DNA of 64,000 bases from an uncultured Erythrobacter sp. Lineage in GTDB: Bacteria > Pseudomonadota > Alphaproteobacteria > Sphingomonadales > Sphingomonadaceae. Both the position numbers and the translations under genes were made by a program. Shown one piece after another: positions 1 to 9,105 of this stretch. Under the pieces are notes generated by a model that was given only the letters and a program-made list of their open reading frames with translations, was not told where the DNA came from and ran no database searches. The stretch's first letter is position 1. Every line of letters starts with the position of its first letter. The stretch lies in NCBI GenBank assembly GCA_947502815.1, contig CANNBH010000001.1, positions 868,001 through 932,000 of the forward strand, given 5' to 3'.

Positions 1-640
1 CCACCAAGGCTGCACCGCATTCTGGCCCGTTCCCCAGCACAATGTTCAAGACGCCTTTGGGGACGCCGCTTTCAATCGCAATTTTGGCCAGTTCGGTCGC
101 TGTGCCCGATGTGTGCTCAGACGGCTTGCAAACAACGACATTGCCCATGGCAAGGGCAGGGGCGATCGCACGCGCGCTTTGATTGAGAGGCAAGTTCCAC
201 GGAGTGATAATTCCAACGACACCGAAGGGAACCCGTTTGCTAAAGGAATGGAAACCAGGGCCGGTGTCGACCACTTCACCTGCAGGCAGCGTGGTAAGGC
301 CGCCGTAATATTCGAAATACTGGGCTGCGGCCTCGATCTCGACCGGGCCCTGACTGGGCGTCTTGCCTGTTTCCTCAGCTTCCAGTGCCGACAAGCGCGG
401 AATTGCCGCGCGCAGATTACGCCCAAGCTGCGTCAGTATCCGCCCACGCGACAGCGGATCGAGATTGCGCCAACCCTCTGACGCTGATCGGGCGGACTGC
501 ACCGCAAGCTCGACGGTTGGCGCGCCGCCAAGCGGAATGCGCGCCGAGGGCTGCCGGGTGTGCGGGGCGTCGGTAACAAAGCTGTCCTCGCTTGGATCGC
601 TGTAGTCATCGCCATTGATGAAGTGCGCAAATTCTCGCAT
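1..640 (-). CDS. Aldehyde dehydrogenase family protein (N-terminal part, runs off window)
   Basis: Reading from an ATG at 640 towards position 1 gives about 213 residues without a stop. The protein begins MREFAHFINGDDYSDPSEDS and carries the ALDH hallmark stretch GVVGIITPWNLPLN, followed by APALAMGN and VVVCKPSEHT with the cofactor-contacting Lys, and then the LNIVLGNG glycine-rich part of the NAD(P)-binding fold. The catalytic Glu and Cys would lie beyond the window edge, so activity cannot be judged. Members of this family oxidise aldehydes to acids with NAD(P)+; the substrate is not clear from the sequence. It lies beside the alginate locus in the same orientation as the PL7 gene, but a strong terminator and about 400 bases separate them, so it is probably a separate transcript. 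The family call is firm and the substrate unknown. Confidence 0.9.
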   Translation of the reverse strand, partial: MREFAHFINGDDYSDPSEDSFVTDAPHTRQPSARIPLGGAPTVELAVQSARSASEGWRNLDPLSRGRILTQLGRNLRAAIPRLSALEAEETGKTPSQGPVEIEAAAQYFEYYGGLTTLPAGEVVDTGPGFHSFSKRVPFGVVGIITPWNLPLNQSARAIAPALAMGNVVVCKPSEHTSGTATELAKIAIESGVPKGVLNIVLGNGPECGAALV

Positions 641-952
641 GAAATTCTTAATCTCTCTGTCGGCAGTCGCTTTGCTGCAAGCGCTTTCCAAAGTTCATAC
701 CACTTGCCATTCGCTTCGCGCACTCATGAGAATTGCTAGCCGCCGCGATGAGAACGTCTCAAAGACCGACGGTTATCTCCTTGCATGGGGCAGCAGATGC
801 AAGAGTCGGCATGATACCCCCTAACATGGACCGCATGTTACACGGTCCTGGGGTGAAAACTTAGACACCCAAGATACGGCGGTATTCAAGCTGACGTGTG
901 GCGGCATAGGTTCGACATTGCCCAGGCTGTAGCGCCTGATCACGCTGTAGGA
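641..952. other. Intergenic region without a recognisable gene
   Basis: Between the aldehyde dehydrogenase start and the terminator of the PL7 gene I see no ORF with protein-like composition; the short ORFs here are not convincing. The stretch next to 640 should hold the promoter of the aldehyde dehydrogenase. The sequence ATACCACT at 697-704 matches seven of eight bases of the element repeated at the alginate promoters, which may be chance. Confidence 0.5.
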
Positions 953-983
953 AAAGGGCGCGTTCGGCAAGAACGCGCCCTTT
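953..983 (-). terminator. Strong intrinsic terminator after the PL7 gene
   Basis: A perfect 13-bp stem (AAAGGGCGCGTTC paired with GAACGCGCCCTTT) encloses a 5-base loop at 966-970. Read on the minus strand the stem ends in a T run, so it fits termination of the alginate lyase transcript 60 bases downstream of its stop codon. It could also work in the other direction. Confidence 0.85.
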
Positions 984-1044
984 ATCCTATCGATCCGCGG
1001 ACACGGTGGCCTTGCTCAGGCCCGTTAAACCGGGTGATGCCGGT

Positions 1045-2115
1045 TTATTCGGGCGGAGTGGATGGCCCGACCACAAGGCGGGAGAACGTCGCTTGTGCGT
1101 AGTTTCCATCGGCTTTGTCGGTTTCCCAAACACCTGTTCCTGGACAGCCCGAATACCACATGGATTCGCCCGTTCTGGTGCTGCATTGGTTGTAGACGCC
1201 CGCCTTGAAATAGAGCGAGTCCCCGCCATAAGCGTAGGGATTGTCCTTTGCATCCGCGCCGCGGACTAGGCTGCGCGATTGTTGGACGGTGCCCAATCTT
1301 TCATTGTGAAATGTCACATACATCGTGTTGCGATGGACGTTGATTGTGTAGCTGAATTCCTCGCCCAGAGCGATGCCATTGGCGCCCGGATCTTCGCTGC
1401 TGTCCCACGTGAAGCCAAAGGCAGGGACGGCCAAGTCCGTGCGATCAGGATCGTCTTTGGCCAGATTGCGTTCATAGGTCCAAAAAACCGACCCGGTTTC
1501 GTGCTCCGGGAACTTCTTATAGTAGATTTTGATCGGTTCATTGCCGTAGCCAAAACCGCTTCGGGTGTTGTCATACTTCAACGCGTGAATTTGGCCGACA
1601 ACTGCGGAATAGGACGGGCGTTTGGTTGGATCGCCGGCGTTGATGGATACGTGATCTACGCGCAACGTTGCGTCCATACGTCCACCAATTGCGCCGAACA
1701 TATCTGAGCTTCGGCGCGCTTCGACGGCAAAGTTGTTGCCGGGTTCGTGCGTTTTAATGCGCGTGTTGGTGCCGCGAAGCATCTGACGAAGCTCGCTGCG
1801 TGTGTTGCTGGAATTGGCTGTTGTTGGCGCCTTGTTTGGCGCGGCAAAGACCATGTGGCCATCTTCGTTCAGATAAAAGAAGTCTGAATGGGAAAAGCTT
1901 TGCAGAGCGCTCACGCCGATTTCATCTGGCTTTTCATCGCGATTGTTGTCGGTCGGCAGCGTGATTTTCCAATAGCTCAGGTCAAAGACGCTGCCCGGAG
2001 GCGCCCCGTCTTGATGGTCGTCGGCGTGCACCGCGATCGGGGCCATAAGGCCCAGCGTCAGGCAACCGCTAAGCGCCAATTTCAACTTTAGCGGCATCCG
2101 CTCAAACTTTTGCAA
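1045..2115 (-). CDS. Alginate lyase, polysaccharide lyase family 7
   Basis: This is a secreted endolytic alginate lyase of family PL7 (about 356 aa). The three conserved PL7 active-site blocks are present. Counted from a possible GTG start at 2139, they are RSELR at 114-118, QIH at 183-185 and YFKAGVYNQ at 310-318, supplying the Arg, Gln, His and Tyr of beta-elimination. QIH rather than QVH is usually linked to cutting at G-containing sites; that is family knowledge, not shown here. I chose the TTG at 2115 because GGAGGG lies 7 bases upstream. GTG at 2139 and ATG at 2097 are alternatives. The N-terminus is a signal sequence ending near AVHA-DD. An LSGC motif inside it could be a lipobox, so a surface lipoprotein is possible. 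The gene is convergent with nothing and lies downstream of a TonB receptor, after its own terminator. Confidence 0.92.
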   Translation of the reverse strand: MQKFERMPLKLKLALSGCLTLGLMAPIAVHADDHQDGAPPGSVFDLSYWKITLPTDNNRDEKPDEIGVSALQSFSHSDFFYLNEDGHMVFAAPNKAPTTANSSNTRSELRQMLRGTNTRIKTHEPGNNFAVEARRSSDMFGAIGGRMDATLRVDHVSINAGDPTKRPSYSAVVGQIHALKYDNTRSGFGYGNEPIKIYYKKFPEHETGSVFWTYERNLAKDDPDRTDLAVPAFGFTWDSSEDPGANGIALGEEFSYTINVHRNTMYVTFHNERLGTVQQSRSLVRGADAKDNPYAYGGDSLYFKAGVYNQCSTRTGESMWYSGCPGTGVWETDKADGNYAQATFSRLVVGPSTPPE

Positions 2116-2224
2116 TTCTCTGCCCTCCAATTTATCCACTCTGTCTTACCACTTCGTATTCCAACGCAAGCTGAACGGCAATCGCGCTCTTCGCTTGCGG
2201 AGACTTAGTCTGCGCAAAATTGCC

Positions 2225-2258
2225 AAAAAAAGCGCCCCACAATCGCGGGGCGCTTTTC
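2225..2258 (-). terminator. Bidirectional intrinsic terminator between receptor and PL7 genes
   Basis: AAAAGCGCCCC (2228-2238) pairs with GGGGCGCTTTT (2247-2257), and an A run on the 5' side becomes a T run on the minus strand. It ends the TonB receptor transcript about 60 bases after its stop codon, which separates the PL7 gene as its own transcription unit. Confidence 0.85.
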
Positions 2259-2318
2259 TTTGTGAGCTTCCATTCTGGTCAGGCTGATCTCAGCCCGACC
2301 AGATTAGAACCGGTCAGA

Positions 2319-5300
2319 TTAGAACCTGAACGTGGCTCCGAATGTGATCCGACGATCTGGAAGACCTTGGAAACACAGCAGAGCGTCGTCATTCACACAA
2401 TACTGACTGATGTCCGATTTGGTCAGGTTTACACCTTCAACGCCCAAAGTGATGGAATCGGTCAGATCGTAAACGACGCTGGCGTTCAGCTGCCCGCGCG
2501 CTTCCGTCACCACAGGGAAGCCCAGTGTTGAGTTGAGAGACGCACCAGCAGCCGTGTCGAGCGTACGGAACGCATCACGCCAAGTGTAACGTGCACGGGC
2601 CGACAGGCCGTACTTCTCATAATACAGCGTTACGTTGTACGCGTTTTCAGAGAAGTCGAGCAGACCCTGAACCCGAGTAACCGGGTCTGGAACGGCGGTG
2701 CCTGACACATCGAAAATGTCCTGACCGCGACCGGATGCAGAGTTGGTTGCCTCACCACCACCGAAATCTTGGTAGGTGTAGTTGGCAAGGATACCAAAGC
2801 CCGATGCAAAGCCCAGAGTGTCTTCGAATTGCGACAGGTCATACTGGAACGAAATCTCGATACCGGTTTGCGTTGTGTTTGCCGAATCGTTGATGATCGT
2901 CTGAAGCGGAACACAAAGACCGTTGCCCGCTACATCCGACAAGACGTTGCGATCTGGAACCGGGTTAAAGATACCGCCACCCTCACAAGGATCGGTGATA
3001 TCGCGGAAACCGTTGGCGTCCTCTGCTGCATCTTCGACCTGAGTCACGAACAAATTGGTCCGATCCTTGTGGAAGAAGCCGATGCTGATCACAGACGACG
3101 GTGCAAAATACCACGACAACGAGGCGTCGAAGGATTGAACCGTCTCTGGTGCCAAGTTCGGATTGCCCAACGCAACCGCATCGTTTGGTCCGGTAGGGAA
3201 AGTTACCGACAGCGACAGATCGTCAAAGTCAGGGCGATTGATGTCCTCCGTGTAGCTTGCCCGGAAGACAAGGTCATCGGTCAGATCAGCGATCACGTTC
3301 ACACGCGGCATAAACTGCGTGTAACTACCGCTCGATGTGAGCGGCGATACGACGTCATTGGCAACGCCGTTGCCAAAGGAATCGATCGAAGTGTCGATGT
3401 AGCGGAAGCCAATGTTGCCTCGAACAGGACCAGTTTCAAAATTGGCCTGAGCATACAGAGCATGGGTTTGCTCTTCGATGCGGAAAGACCCCGATAGGTT
3501 GCTTGGGGCGTTTGGATCGAGATCATCGAGCAAGCGATCGCCGTTAGCGATTTCTGCTTGGCCGCCTGGTGTCGCATCCAGCACCGCCTGAAGCGTCGCA
3601 AAGACAGCGTCACGGTCGGAGAAGGCGCGATTTGGATCAACCACGACAAAGTTGCGGAATGCCAAAGTCCGGCCGTCAAACGCGCCGAAATTGCTTGGCC
3701 CGGCAACGATCAGATCTGCAAACGTCGAACCGCTTGGGCTGTTGGCGATAGAGCCGGTGCTAAAGGTAGAGCGCAATTGATCGAACTGGGTGGAGTTATC
3801 GTTGTAGCGATAACCGAAGTCCGCCGATGTAATGAACCCAAGGACGCCATCCAGATCAAGCGTGGTGTCGATGCGGAACGCGTCATCCTTGTTCTGCGTA
3901 CGGTTGTTGCTGTTCGTCACAGCGTCCAGAACCGTGTTGTTAGGATCCAGCAGTTCCTGAACCGTAGGTGCGAACGGCGAATCGAAATCGATGCCGAACG
4001 TCAGAGCGCCGCCCGAAAGGTCATAGATAAACGGAACGCTGTTGTCGTTGCTGGAGCCGTCGAGCGGTGTCAGCGGGTTCGGGTTGATGAAGTTGAGCGT
4101 GGTGCTCAAATTCGGGTTCGACGAATCCGAAGACGAGCGTGAAAACTCAATCCGTGTCGTGAACCGGCCAGTTTCGAATTCCGTGCCCAGACGGTAGAGT
4201 TCACTGGTTGTAACGCGCGCACCGGTGTCGCTTGAGAAACGCAAGTTTGGATCGTCGTCATCCTGAGCAAGGTTCGGCTGGATTGTACCAGTCAGTGCCG
4301 CTTGGATGCTGCCAAGGTTTACGCCGTCGATCGTGCCGAAATTGACCGTTTCGAAAGTATCCGGAACGTTGACGGTATCGACCGCGCTGACGCCAGAACC
4401 CTGAATACGCGAGCTGTCCTGACGACGTTCTTGATCGTTGTAGATCATGTCGAAGAAGAACATCAGATTGTCGCTTGGTGCGTATTCCAAAGACCCTGCG
4501 AAGTTGAAGGTTTCATACTCAAAATTCTCGCGTTCCTGATTGAGGAACTGAATGTTGAGGAATGGGTCGGTTGGTCCAGGATCGCCTGCTGCTGTCACAG
4601 CCTGACCGCCAAGGATCAGGTTGTCGCGGTCAACGCGTGGACGGAACGAGGTGGCTTCTTGTTCGGTGTAGCTCGCGCTGAGCACAATGCCGAGCTCTCC
4701 GCCGCCAACGTCCCAAACATCGCCAAAGCTGCCCGAGATGCGCGGCTTAACGCTATCAGACAATTCGCTGTATTCGCCTTGGACACGGGCTGACAGAATT
4801 GTGTCGGTGATGTCGAGTGGGCGGATGGTTCGCAGGTTGACGGTGCCGCCCACTGAACCTTCGATGATTGCCGCTGTTGGCGCCTTGATAACTTCAACTG
4901 AGCCGATGATGGCTGGGTTGATGTCTTCAAAGCTGATCCCGCCGCGTCCTGTGCCTGCCGAAACTGTCTGCACGCCGTTGATCTGAACTTGGTTATCGTT
5001 CGTACCGCGGATCTGAACCCCGGTGCCGACGCCGGCTGTCCGAGTGATCTGAATGCCTGTCACGTTCTCGAGGACTTCTGCCAAGTTTTGGTCAGGCAGT
5101 TTACCGATGTCTTCCGCTTGGATGACTTCGACCAAGCTGTCTGCGTTGCGCTGCTCATTCAGAGCGCTTTGCAGCGAGCTGCGAATGCCCGTGACGACGA
5201 TTGTGTTTTCTTCGCCACTGGCGACAGTGTCGGCATTGTCTGCATCTTGTGCGAAGGCCGCTGATGGCATGGCTGCCATGGCTGAACCTGCAAGAAGGCC

Positions 5301-5357
5301 GGCGAGCAGACGCGACCGGTTTGAAGGCAGGCTTGCGCTGCCGATCATATAACTCAT
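2319..5357 (-). CDS. TonB-dependent receptor, probable alginate oligosaccharide importer
   Basis: A 1012-aa outer-membrane receptor. A signal peptide ends at AAFAQ-DADN. A TonB-box-like stretch NTIVVTGIRSSLQSAL comes next, then a plug domain (LPDQNLAEVLENVTGIQI, GVQIRGTNDNQVQINGV). A long beta-barrel follows and closes with the aromatic end RRITFGATFRF. The layout and length match the TIGR01782 group common in sphingomonads and xanthomonads for plant or algal oligosaccharides. The ATG at 5357 follows GGGAGAG by a good distance. The alginate substrate is inferred from its place between the PL7 gene and the divergent alginate operon. A perfect inverted repeat lies 24-71 bases upstream of the start, so it is probably tightly regulated. 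Confidence 0.92.
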   Translation of the reverse strand: MSYMIGSASLPSNRSRLLAGLLAGSAMAAMPSAAFAQDADNADTVASGEENTIVVTGIRSSLQSALNEQRNADSLVEVIQAEDIGKLPDQNLAEVLENVTGIQITRTAGVGTGVQIRGTNDNQVQINGVQTVSAGTGRGGISFEDINPAIIGSVEVIKAPTAAIIEGSVGGTVNLRTIRPLDITDTILSARVQGEYSELSDSVKPRISGSFGDVWDVGGGELGIVLSASYTEQEATSFRPRVDRDNLILGGQAVTAAGDPGPTDPFLNIQFLNQERENFEYETFNFAGSLEYAPSDNLMFFFDMIYNDQERRQDSSRIQGSGVSAVDTVNVPDTFETVNFGTIDGVNLGSIQAALTGTIQPNLAQDDDDPNLRFSSDTGARVTTSELYRLGTEFETGRFTTRIEFSRSSSDSSNPNLSTTLNFINPNPLTPLDGSSNDNSVPFIYDLSGGALTFGIDFDSPFAPTVQELLDPNNTVLDAVTNSNNRTQNKDDAFRIDTTLDLDGVLGFITSADFGYRYNDNSTQFDQLRSTFSTGSIANSPSGSTFADLIVAGPSNFGAFDGRTLAFRNFVVVDPNRAFSDRDAVFATLQAVLDATPGGQAEIANGDRLLDDLDPNAPSNLSGSFRIEEQTHALYAQANFETGPVRGNIGFRYIDTSIDSFGNGVANDVVSPLTSSGSYTQFMPRVNVIADLTDDLVFRASYTEDINRPDFDDLSLSVTFPTGPNDAVALGNPNLAPETVQSFDASLSWYFAPSSVISIGFFHKDRTNLFVTQVEDAAEDANGFRDITDPCEGGGIFNPVPDRNVLSDVAGNGLCVPLQTIINDSANTTQTGIEISFQYDLSQFEDTLGFASGFGILANYTYQDFGGGEATNSASGRGQDIFDVSGTAVPDPVTRVQGLLDFSENAYNVTLYYEKYGLSARARYTWRDAFRTLDTAAGASLNSTLGFPVVTEARGQLNASVVYDLTDSITLGVEGVNLTKSDISQYCVNDDALLCFQGLPDRRITFGATFRF

Positions 5358-5380
5358 TACTCTCTCCCATCACCAATTAT

Positions 5381-5428
5381 TTGGTTGACTACCCGTTGGG
5401 TAAGGGTGTGAACTTTGTAGTCAACCAA
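5381..5428. promoter_or_regulatory. Perfect 12-bp inverted repeat upstream of the TonB receptor
   Basis: TTGGTTGACTAC at 5381-5392 is exactly repeated in inverse orientation as GTAGTCAACCAA at 5417-5428 with 24 bases between. It lies in the divergent promoter region of the two receptors, close to the start codon of the minus-strand one. A dimeric regulator site or a leader hairpin would both fit. Confidence 0.6.
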
Positions 5429-5457
5429 TGCGGCGGACCATTATTGATAAAAGTATC

Positions 5458-5465
5458 ATACCAAT
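5458..5465. promoter_or_regulatory. Candidate GntR operator element (ATACCAAT), receptor intergenic region, site 1
   Basis: The sequence ATACCAATTGG sits about 100 bases upstream of the minus-strand receptor. The half-site resembles the TTGGTATACCAA operator known for the hexuronate regulators UxuR and ExuR, which belong to the same FadR-type GntR subfamily as the regulator encoded at 9106-9846. Binding is inferred. Confidence 0.4.
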
Positions 5466-5766
5466 TGGGCGCAACTGGCGGCAAATGGCAGAATTTGGCC
5501 ACTGTTGCGGTTTTGGGCTTGTGGAAGTTTTGTCCGGTGAGTGGCGCTTTTCTGCGCGCCGTTGCCAATTTGCATCACCATGGGTTGCGCAGATGGCTTG
5601 GTTCGTTGAATTCAGGCTGCAGGAGGAATTCGCGGCGTCGCAGGCGGCATTTCCGTCAGTTGACTGCGAACAATTCAGTGGTCCGCCTGGGGTTCTATGC
5701 GGCTGTTCAGGCCAGCGTGATTGCGAGTCTTACGACAATTGCCTGACCAGAAAATCTATTTTGTGC

Positions 5767-5774
5767 ATACCAAT
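5767..5774. promoter_or_regulatory. Candidate GntR operator element (ATACCAAT), site 2
   Basis: A second copy of ATACCAAT lies 66 bases before the start codon of the plus-strand receptor, directly upstream of a possible -35 box TTGACT, a normal place for a repressor site. Confidence 0.4.
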
Positions 5775-5776
5775 AC

Positions 5777-5804
5777 TTGACTCGTCTGGCTGACTGCCTA
5801 TCCC
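5777..5804 (+). promoter_or_regulatory. Possible promoter of the plus-strand TonB receptor
   Basis: TTGACT (5777-5782) and TATCCC (5799-5804) are spaced by 16 bases. The -35 box is good, the -10 box weak. The leader to the ATG at 5840 would be about 30 bases. Confidence 0.35.
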
Positions 5805-5839
5805 GGCTCTCAATAAAAATACCTTTTGGGAGGGCTCTA

Positions 5840-8800
5840 ATGACACTTCGCGCATCTCGCCGCGGCGCATATTCGCGTATTTCGCTTTCTGCTGTTCTGC
5901 TTGCAGGAACAGCTTTTGCCGCAACACCTGCTCTGGCTCAGGACGAGCAGGAAGAGGATGTCCAGGTTTCCGAAAATGATGGGGTTGAGCAGGGCAACGA
6001 CATTGTTGTTACCGGCATTCGCGACACCATCCAAAACTCGATCAATGAAAAGCGCAATTCGACCGAAGTGTTCGATGCTCTTTCCGCGACTGAGATTGGT
6101 GATCTGCCGGCGCTCTCTATTGGTGAAGCGCTTGAAACTCTGACTGGCGCCGGTTCACACCGCGAACAGGGCGGTGCGACGGAGATTTCCATTCGCGGCC
6201 TTGGGCCATTCTTGGGCTCAACCGTGATTAATGGCCGTGTGGCGTCGAATGGTAGTGGTGACCGTTCAGTCAACTTCAGCCAATTCCCGTCAGAGCTTTT
6301 CAGCAAAGTCGGTATCTACAAAACACAGGCGGCCAGCTACATTGAAGGCGGTGTTGCCGGTCAAATCGTTTTGGAGACCGTGCGTCCGATCGATTACGGA
6401 CGTCGGCGCATTCAGGGCGGCCTGAAGCTCAATGTTAATCCAGACAATCTCGACATCGATTCGGATCAGCGTTTCCAAGATGTCGGCTATCGCGGAACTC
6501 TCAGCTACATCGATCAATTCAGCGTCGGTGATGGCGAATTTGGTATTTCGCTCGGTTTTCAGCGCAACAGCGCGACCAATCCTGAGCAAGAGGCGTTTGC
6601 CTCCAACACGATCCGCGCTTGCGTGGTTGATCCTTCGAACACCAGCGATGGCGTTTTCGATGATGGCAACTGCGACACAAGCGGCGACACAGTCGACGGA
6701 TTGCGCGATGGCAGCGTAACGCTTCCATTCGTGGTTGCTCGCAACAGCTACGGCGTGCGTTCGAACATCACCGAAGACACGCGCGATGCATTCTTTGGTG
6801 CTGTTCAGTATCAGCCAAGCCCCGATGTCGATATCAACGCCGACTTCCAGTATTCCAAACGCCTTTTCCGTGAGCAACGCAGCGATTTGGCATTTGTTGA
6901 AGGTCGCCGGATTGATGGGGAAGGTGATCCAAACAACATCGAAGGTTTCGACCTGATCTTCACGGAATCAGGTGCATTGCGCCAGTTCACAAGTGAGCAA
7001 CGCATCGAAGCGATCAGTGAATATCTTGAGCGCGATGAAGAATATTACGGCGGCGGGTTGTCGATTGATTTCAGCCCCGTTGATCGTCTGACTGTTTCAT
7101 TGGATGCGTCATACTCGCAAACTCAACGTATCGAAGAAGCGGTTCAAATCCGTTTCCGCACCGAAGATGACGAAGACATCTTTGGCAACACTGGTGCGTT
7201 TACGCCTAGTATTGAAAGCGACGGAAGCACGCAGGATGACCGCGTTGAGAACGTCATTCAAATTTTCCAGAATGGCTCTCAGGCGCTCAACTTCATCACT
7301 GAAAACTTCGATGTGAATGATTACACATTGTTTGCCAACGATCCGCGCCTTCGTGCCGATTTGGAGCAAGACCGCTTCAACAGCGTTTGGGCGGTTCGCG
7401 GCGATGTTGCGTATGAAATGGATGGCTTCTTTAGCCTTATCCAAGCGGGCACTCGCTATCAGCAGTTGATTTACCGTGATGTTCCAGGCGCTTCGAACGG
7501 CACCAGCCGTTTTGAAAACACCTATGATGATACATCCACGACTGGCGCCTTGGCGCTGGCCAACCAAGAATGCCGCACGACATTCCCTGAAAGCGGGTTC
7601 TTGTCATCGGTGACCGGTGACAATCCCTTGTTCACCAACGTCGATGCAGACGGTAACGTGATCGGCACGTCGAATACATATGCGACATTTGACGCACGAT
7701 GCATCGCGCAAGTGCTAGAGCGTGAAGATCCATCAGGTCTGTCTTTCGATGCTGATGGGAACATTATCTTTCCAACGGGCGACTTTGACTCGATCCAAAA
7801 CACCGATGTGACGGAACGCACTTGGGCTGGCTATGTCCAAGCTGACTTTGACAGCTTGGTCGGCTCTACACCAATTCGCGGCAACCTTGGTCTTCGTGTG
7901 GTGAACACAACTGTGTTGTCGCGCGGTTTCCGCACGGCGCTCTCGTTTGTGCTCGATGATGTTGATGCCGATGGCGTCGCTGGATTCGTTTTGACGGAGA
8001 ACCCAGGTGAGCTGACCATCCGCAACACGGAAGCATCCTACACCGAGTTCCTGCCAAGCGTTAACGTGGTCGCAGAGTTCCAACCCGACCTGCTGGGCCG
8101 TTTCGCGGTTTATCGCGCGCTGTCACGTCCAAACCCTTCGAGCTTGGGTGATGGCCGCGTGATCAACGTGAATGCTAACGATGACTTCGCTACTCCAGAA
8201 GAAGCACTCTTCGGCGGTGTGAGCAGTGTCTCGGCAACGGGTAACCCGGCGACCGACCCACTGTTGTCGTGGAACATTGACGTTGGTCTCGAATGGTATC
8301 CGAACGAAGATACAATCCTTGCCTTCAACGCTTATTATAAGAGCTTCGATGGCGGGTTCGAAACAGTTGGTGTCTTTGAATCGTTCAACATTGGCGGCGC
8401 CAGCGCCGACCTGTTGGTCACATCGATCAACACCAATGACGAAACCAGCACGATCTACGGTCTCGAAATCACTGCAGCGCACCGCTTCAGCTATCTGCCG
8501 GCACCGCTTGACGGTCTTGGCTTCAAGTTGAGCTATAACTTTGCAGATTCAGACTTCGAATTCGAAGATGATACTCTGGGCGCGCTCACGACCGTGAACG
8601 CAGACGGTTCAACCAGCGTCAGCAATGGCTTGGTCGCTCCATCGAACCTCTTCGGTTTCTCAGAGCATGTGCTTTCTGCGCAGGCATATTACGAGATCGG
8701 TGATTTCGATTTCCAAGGTGTCTACAAATATCGCAGCGAATATTTCCAACAGTTTGTCAGCACACCGGGCCGCATCCGGTATGTCGATGATGTTGGCGTG

Positions 8801-8968
8801 TTTGAGGCGCGTATGTCGTACAGCCTAAACCGTAATATCCGCTTCACCATTGAAGGGATCAACCTGTTCAACGAGCCACGCACCGACTTCCGCGGTTCTG
8901 ACGATGATATTGGGCAAGTGTTGGTTTACGGTCCGCGCTACTTTGCTGGCGTCCGCGTACGCTTCTAA
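5840..8968 (+). CDS. TonB-dependent receptor, second probable alginate importer
   Basis: A 1042-aa outer-membrane receptor starting at an ATG preceded by GGGAGGG. An upstream in-frame start at 5777 exists but lacks a ribosome site and would put extra residues before the signal peptide. The signal peptide ends at ATPALAQ-DEQ. A TonB-box-like stretch NDIVVTGIRDTIQNS follows, then the plug (ALSIGEALETLTGAGSHREQ, EISIRGLGPFLGSTVINGR) and a 22-strand-type barrel ending in YGPRYFAGVRVRF. It has the same architecture as the divergent receptor at 2319-5357 but clearly different sequence, so the two may take different oligomer sizes or M/G compositions (inference). It is followed by a hairpin and then the GntR regulator gene. 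Confidence 0.92.
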   Translation: MTLRASRRGAYSRISLSAVLLAGTAFAATPALAQDEQEEDVQVSENDGVEQGNDIVVTGIRDTIQNSINEKRNSTEVFDALSATEIGDLPALSIGEALETLTGAGSHREQGGATEISIRGLGPFLGSTVINGRVASNGSGDRSVNFSQFPSELFSKVGIYKTQAASYIEGGVAGQIVLETVRPIDYGRRRIQGGLKLNVNPDNLDIDSDQRFQDVGYRGTLSYIDQFSVGDGEFGISLGFQRNSATNPEQEAFASNTIRACVVDPSNTSDGVFDDGNCDTSGDTVDGLRDGSVTLPFVVARNSYGVRSNITEDTRDAFFGAVQYQPSPDVDINADFQYSKRLFREQRSDLAFVEGRRIDGEGDPNNIEGFDLIFTESGALRQFTSEQRIEAISEYLERDEEYYGGGLSIDFSPVDRLTVSLDASYSQTQRIEEAVQIRFRTEDDEDIFGNTGAFTPSIESDGSTQDDRVENVIQIFQNGSQALNFITENFDVNDYTLFANDPRLRADLEQDRFNSVWAVRGDVAYEMDGFFSLIQAGTRYQQLIYRDVPGASNGTSRFENTYDDTSTTGALALANQECRTTFPESGFLSSVTGDNPLFTNVDADGNVIGTSNTYATFDARCIAQVLEREDPSGLSFDADGNIIFPTGDFDSIQNTDVTERTWAGYVQADFDSLVGSTPIRGNLGLRVVNTTVLSRGFRTALSFVLDDVDADGVAGFVLTENPGELTIRNTEASYTEFLPSVNVVAEFQPDLLGRFAVYRALSRPNPSSLGDGRVINVNANDDFATPEEALFGGVSSVSATGNPATDPLLSWNIDVGLEWYPNEDTILAFNAYYKSFDGGFETVGVFESFNIGGASADLLVTSINTNDETSTIYGLEITAAHRFSYLPAPLDGLGFKLSYNFADSDFEFEDDTLGALTTVNADGSTSVSNGLVAPSNLFGFSEHVLSAQAYYEIGDFDFQGVYKYRSEYFQQFVSTPGRIRYVDDVGVFEARMSYSLNRNIRFTIEGINLFNEPRTDFRGSDDDIGQVLVYGPRYFAGVRVRF

Positions 8969-8973
8969 CCAGT

Positions 8974-9011
8974 TTGGGTTGCCATCCGTTGAGGGGCTGA
9001 TGGCAACCCAA
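8974..9011 (+). terminator. Hairpin after the second TonB receptor
   Basis: TTGGGTTGCCATC (8974-8986) pairs perfectly with GATGGCAACCCAA (8999-9011) around a 12-base loop, just after the receptor stop. No clear T run follows, so it may stabilise the 3' end or only partly terminate before the regulator gene. Confidence 0.6.
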
Positions 9012-9105
9012 TACTATATTGTGCCGCCCCGTGACATCGCGGCACTCTGCATTTATGGGTTCGCAATCTAGAGAGAAACTACAAAGGCAGCACCAGAGGC
9101 ATGGC

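Noticed and set aside
2769..3497. Plus-strand ORF (242 codons) inside the first TonB receptor
   Set aside because: It lies wholly within a well-supported receptor gene and its translation is low-complexity Arg/Val/Asp-rich without family resemblance.
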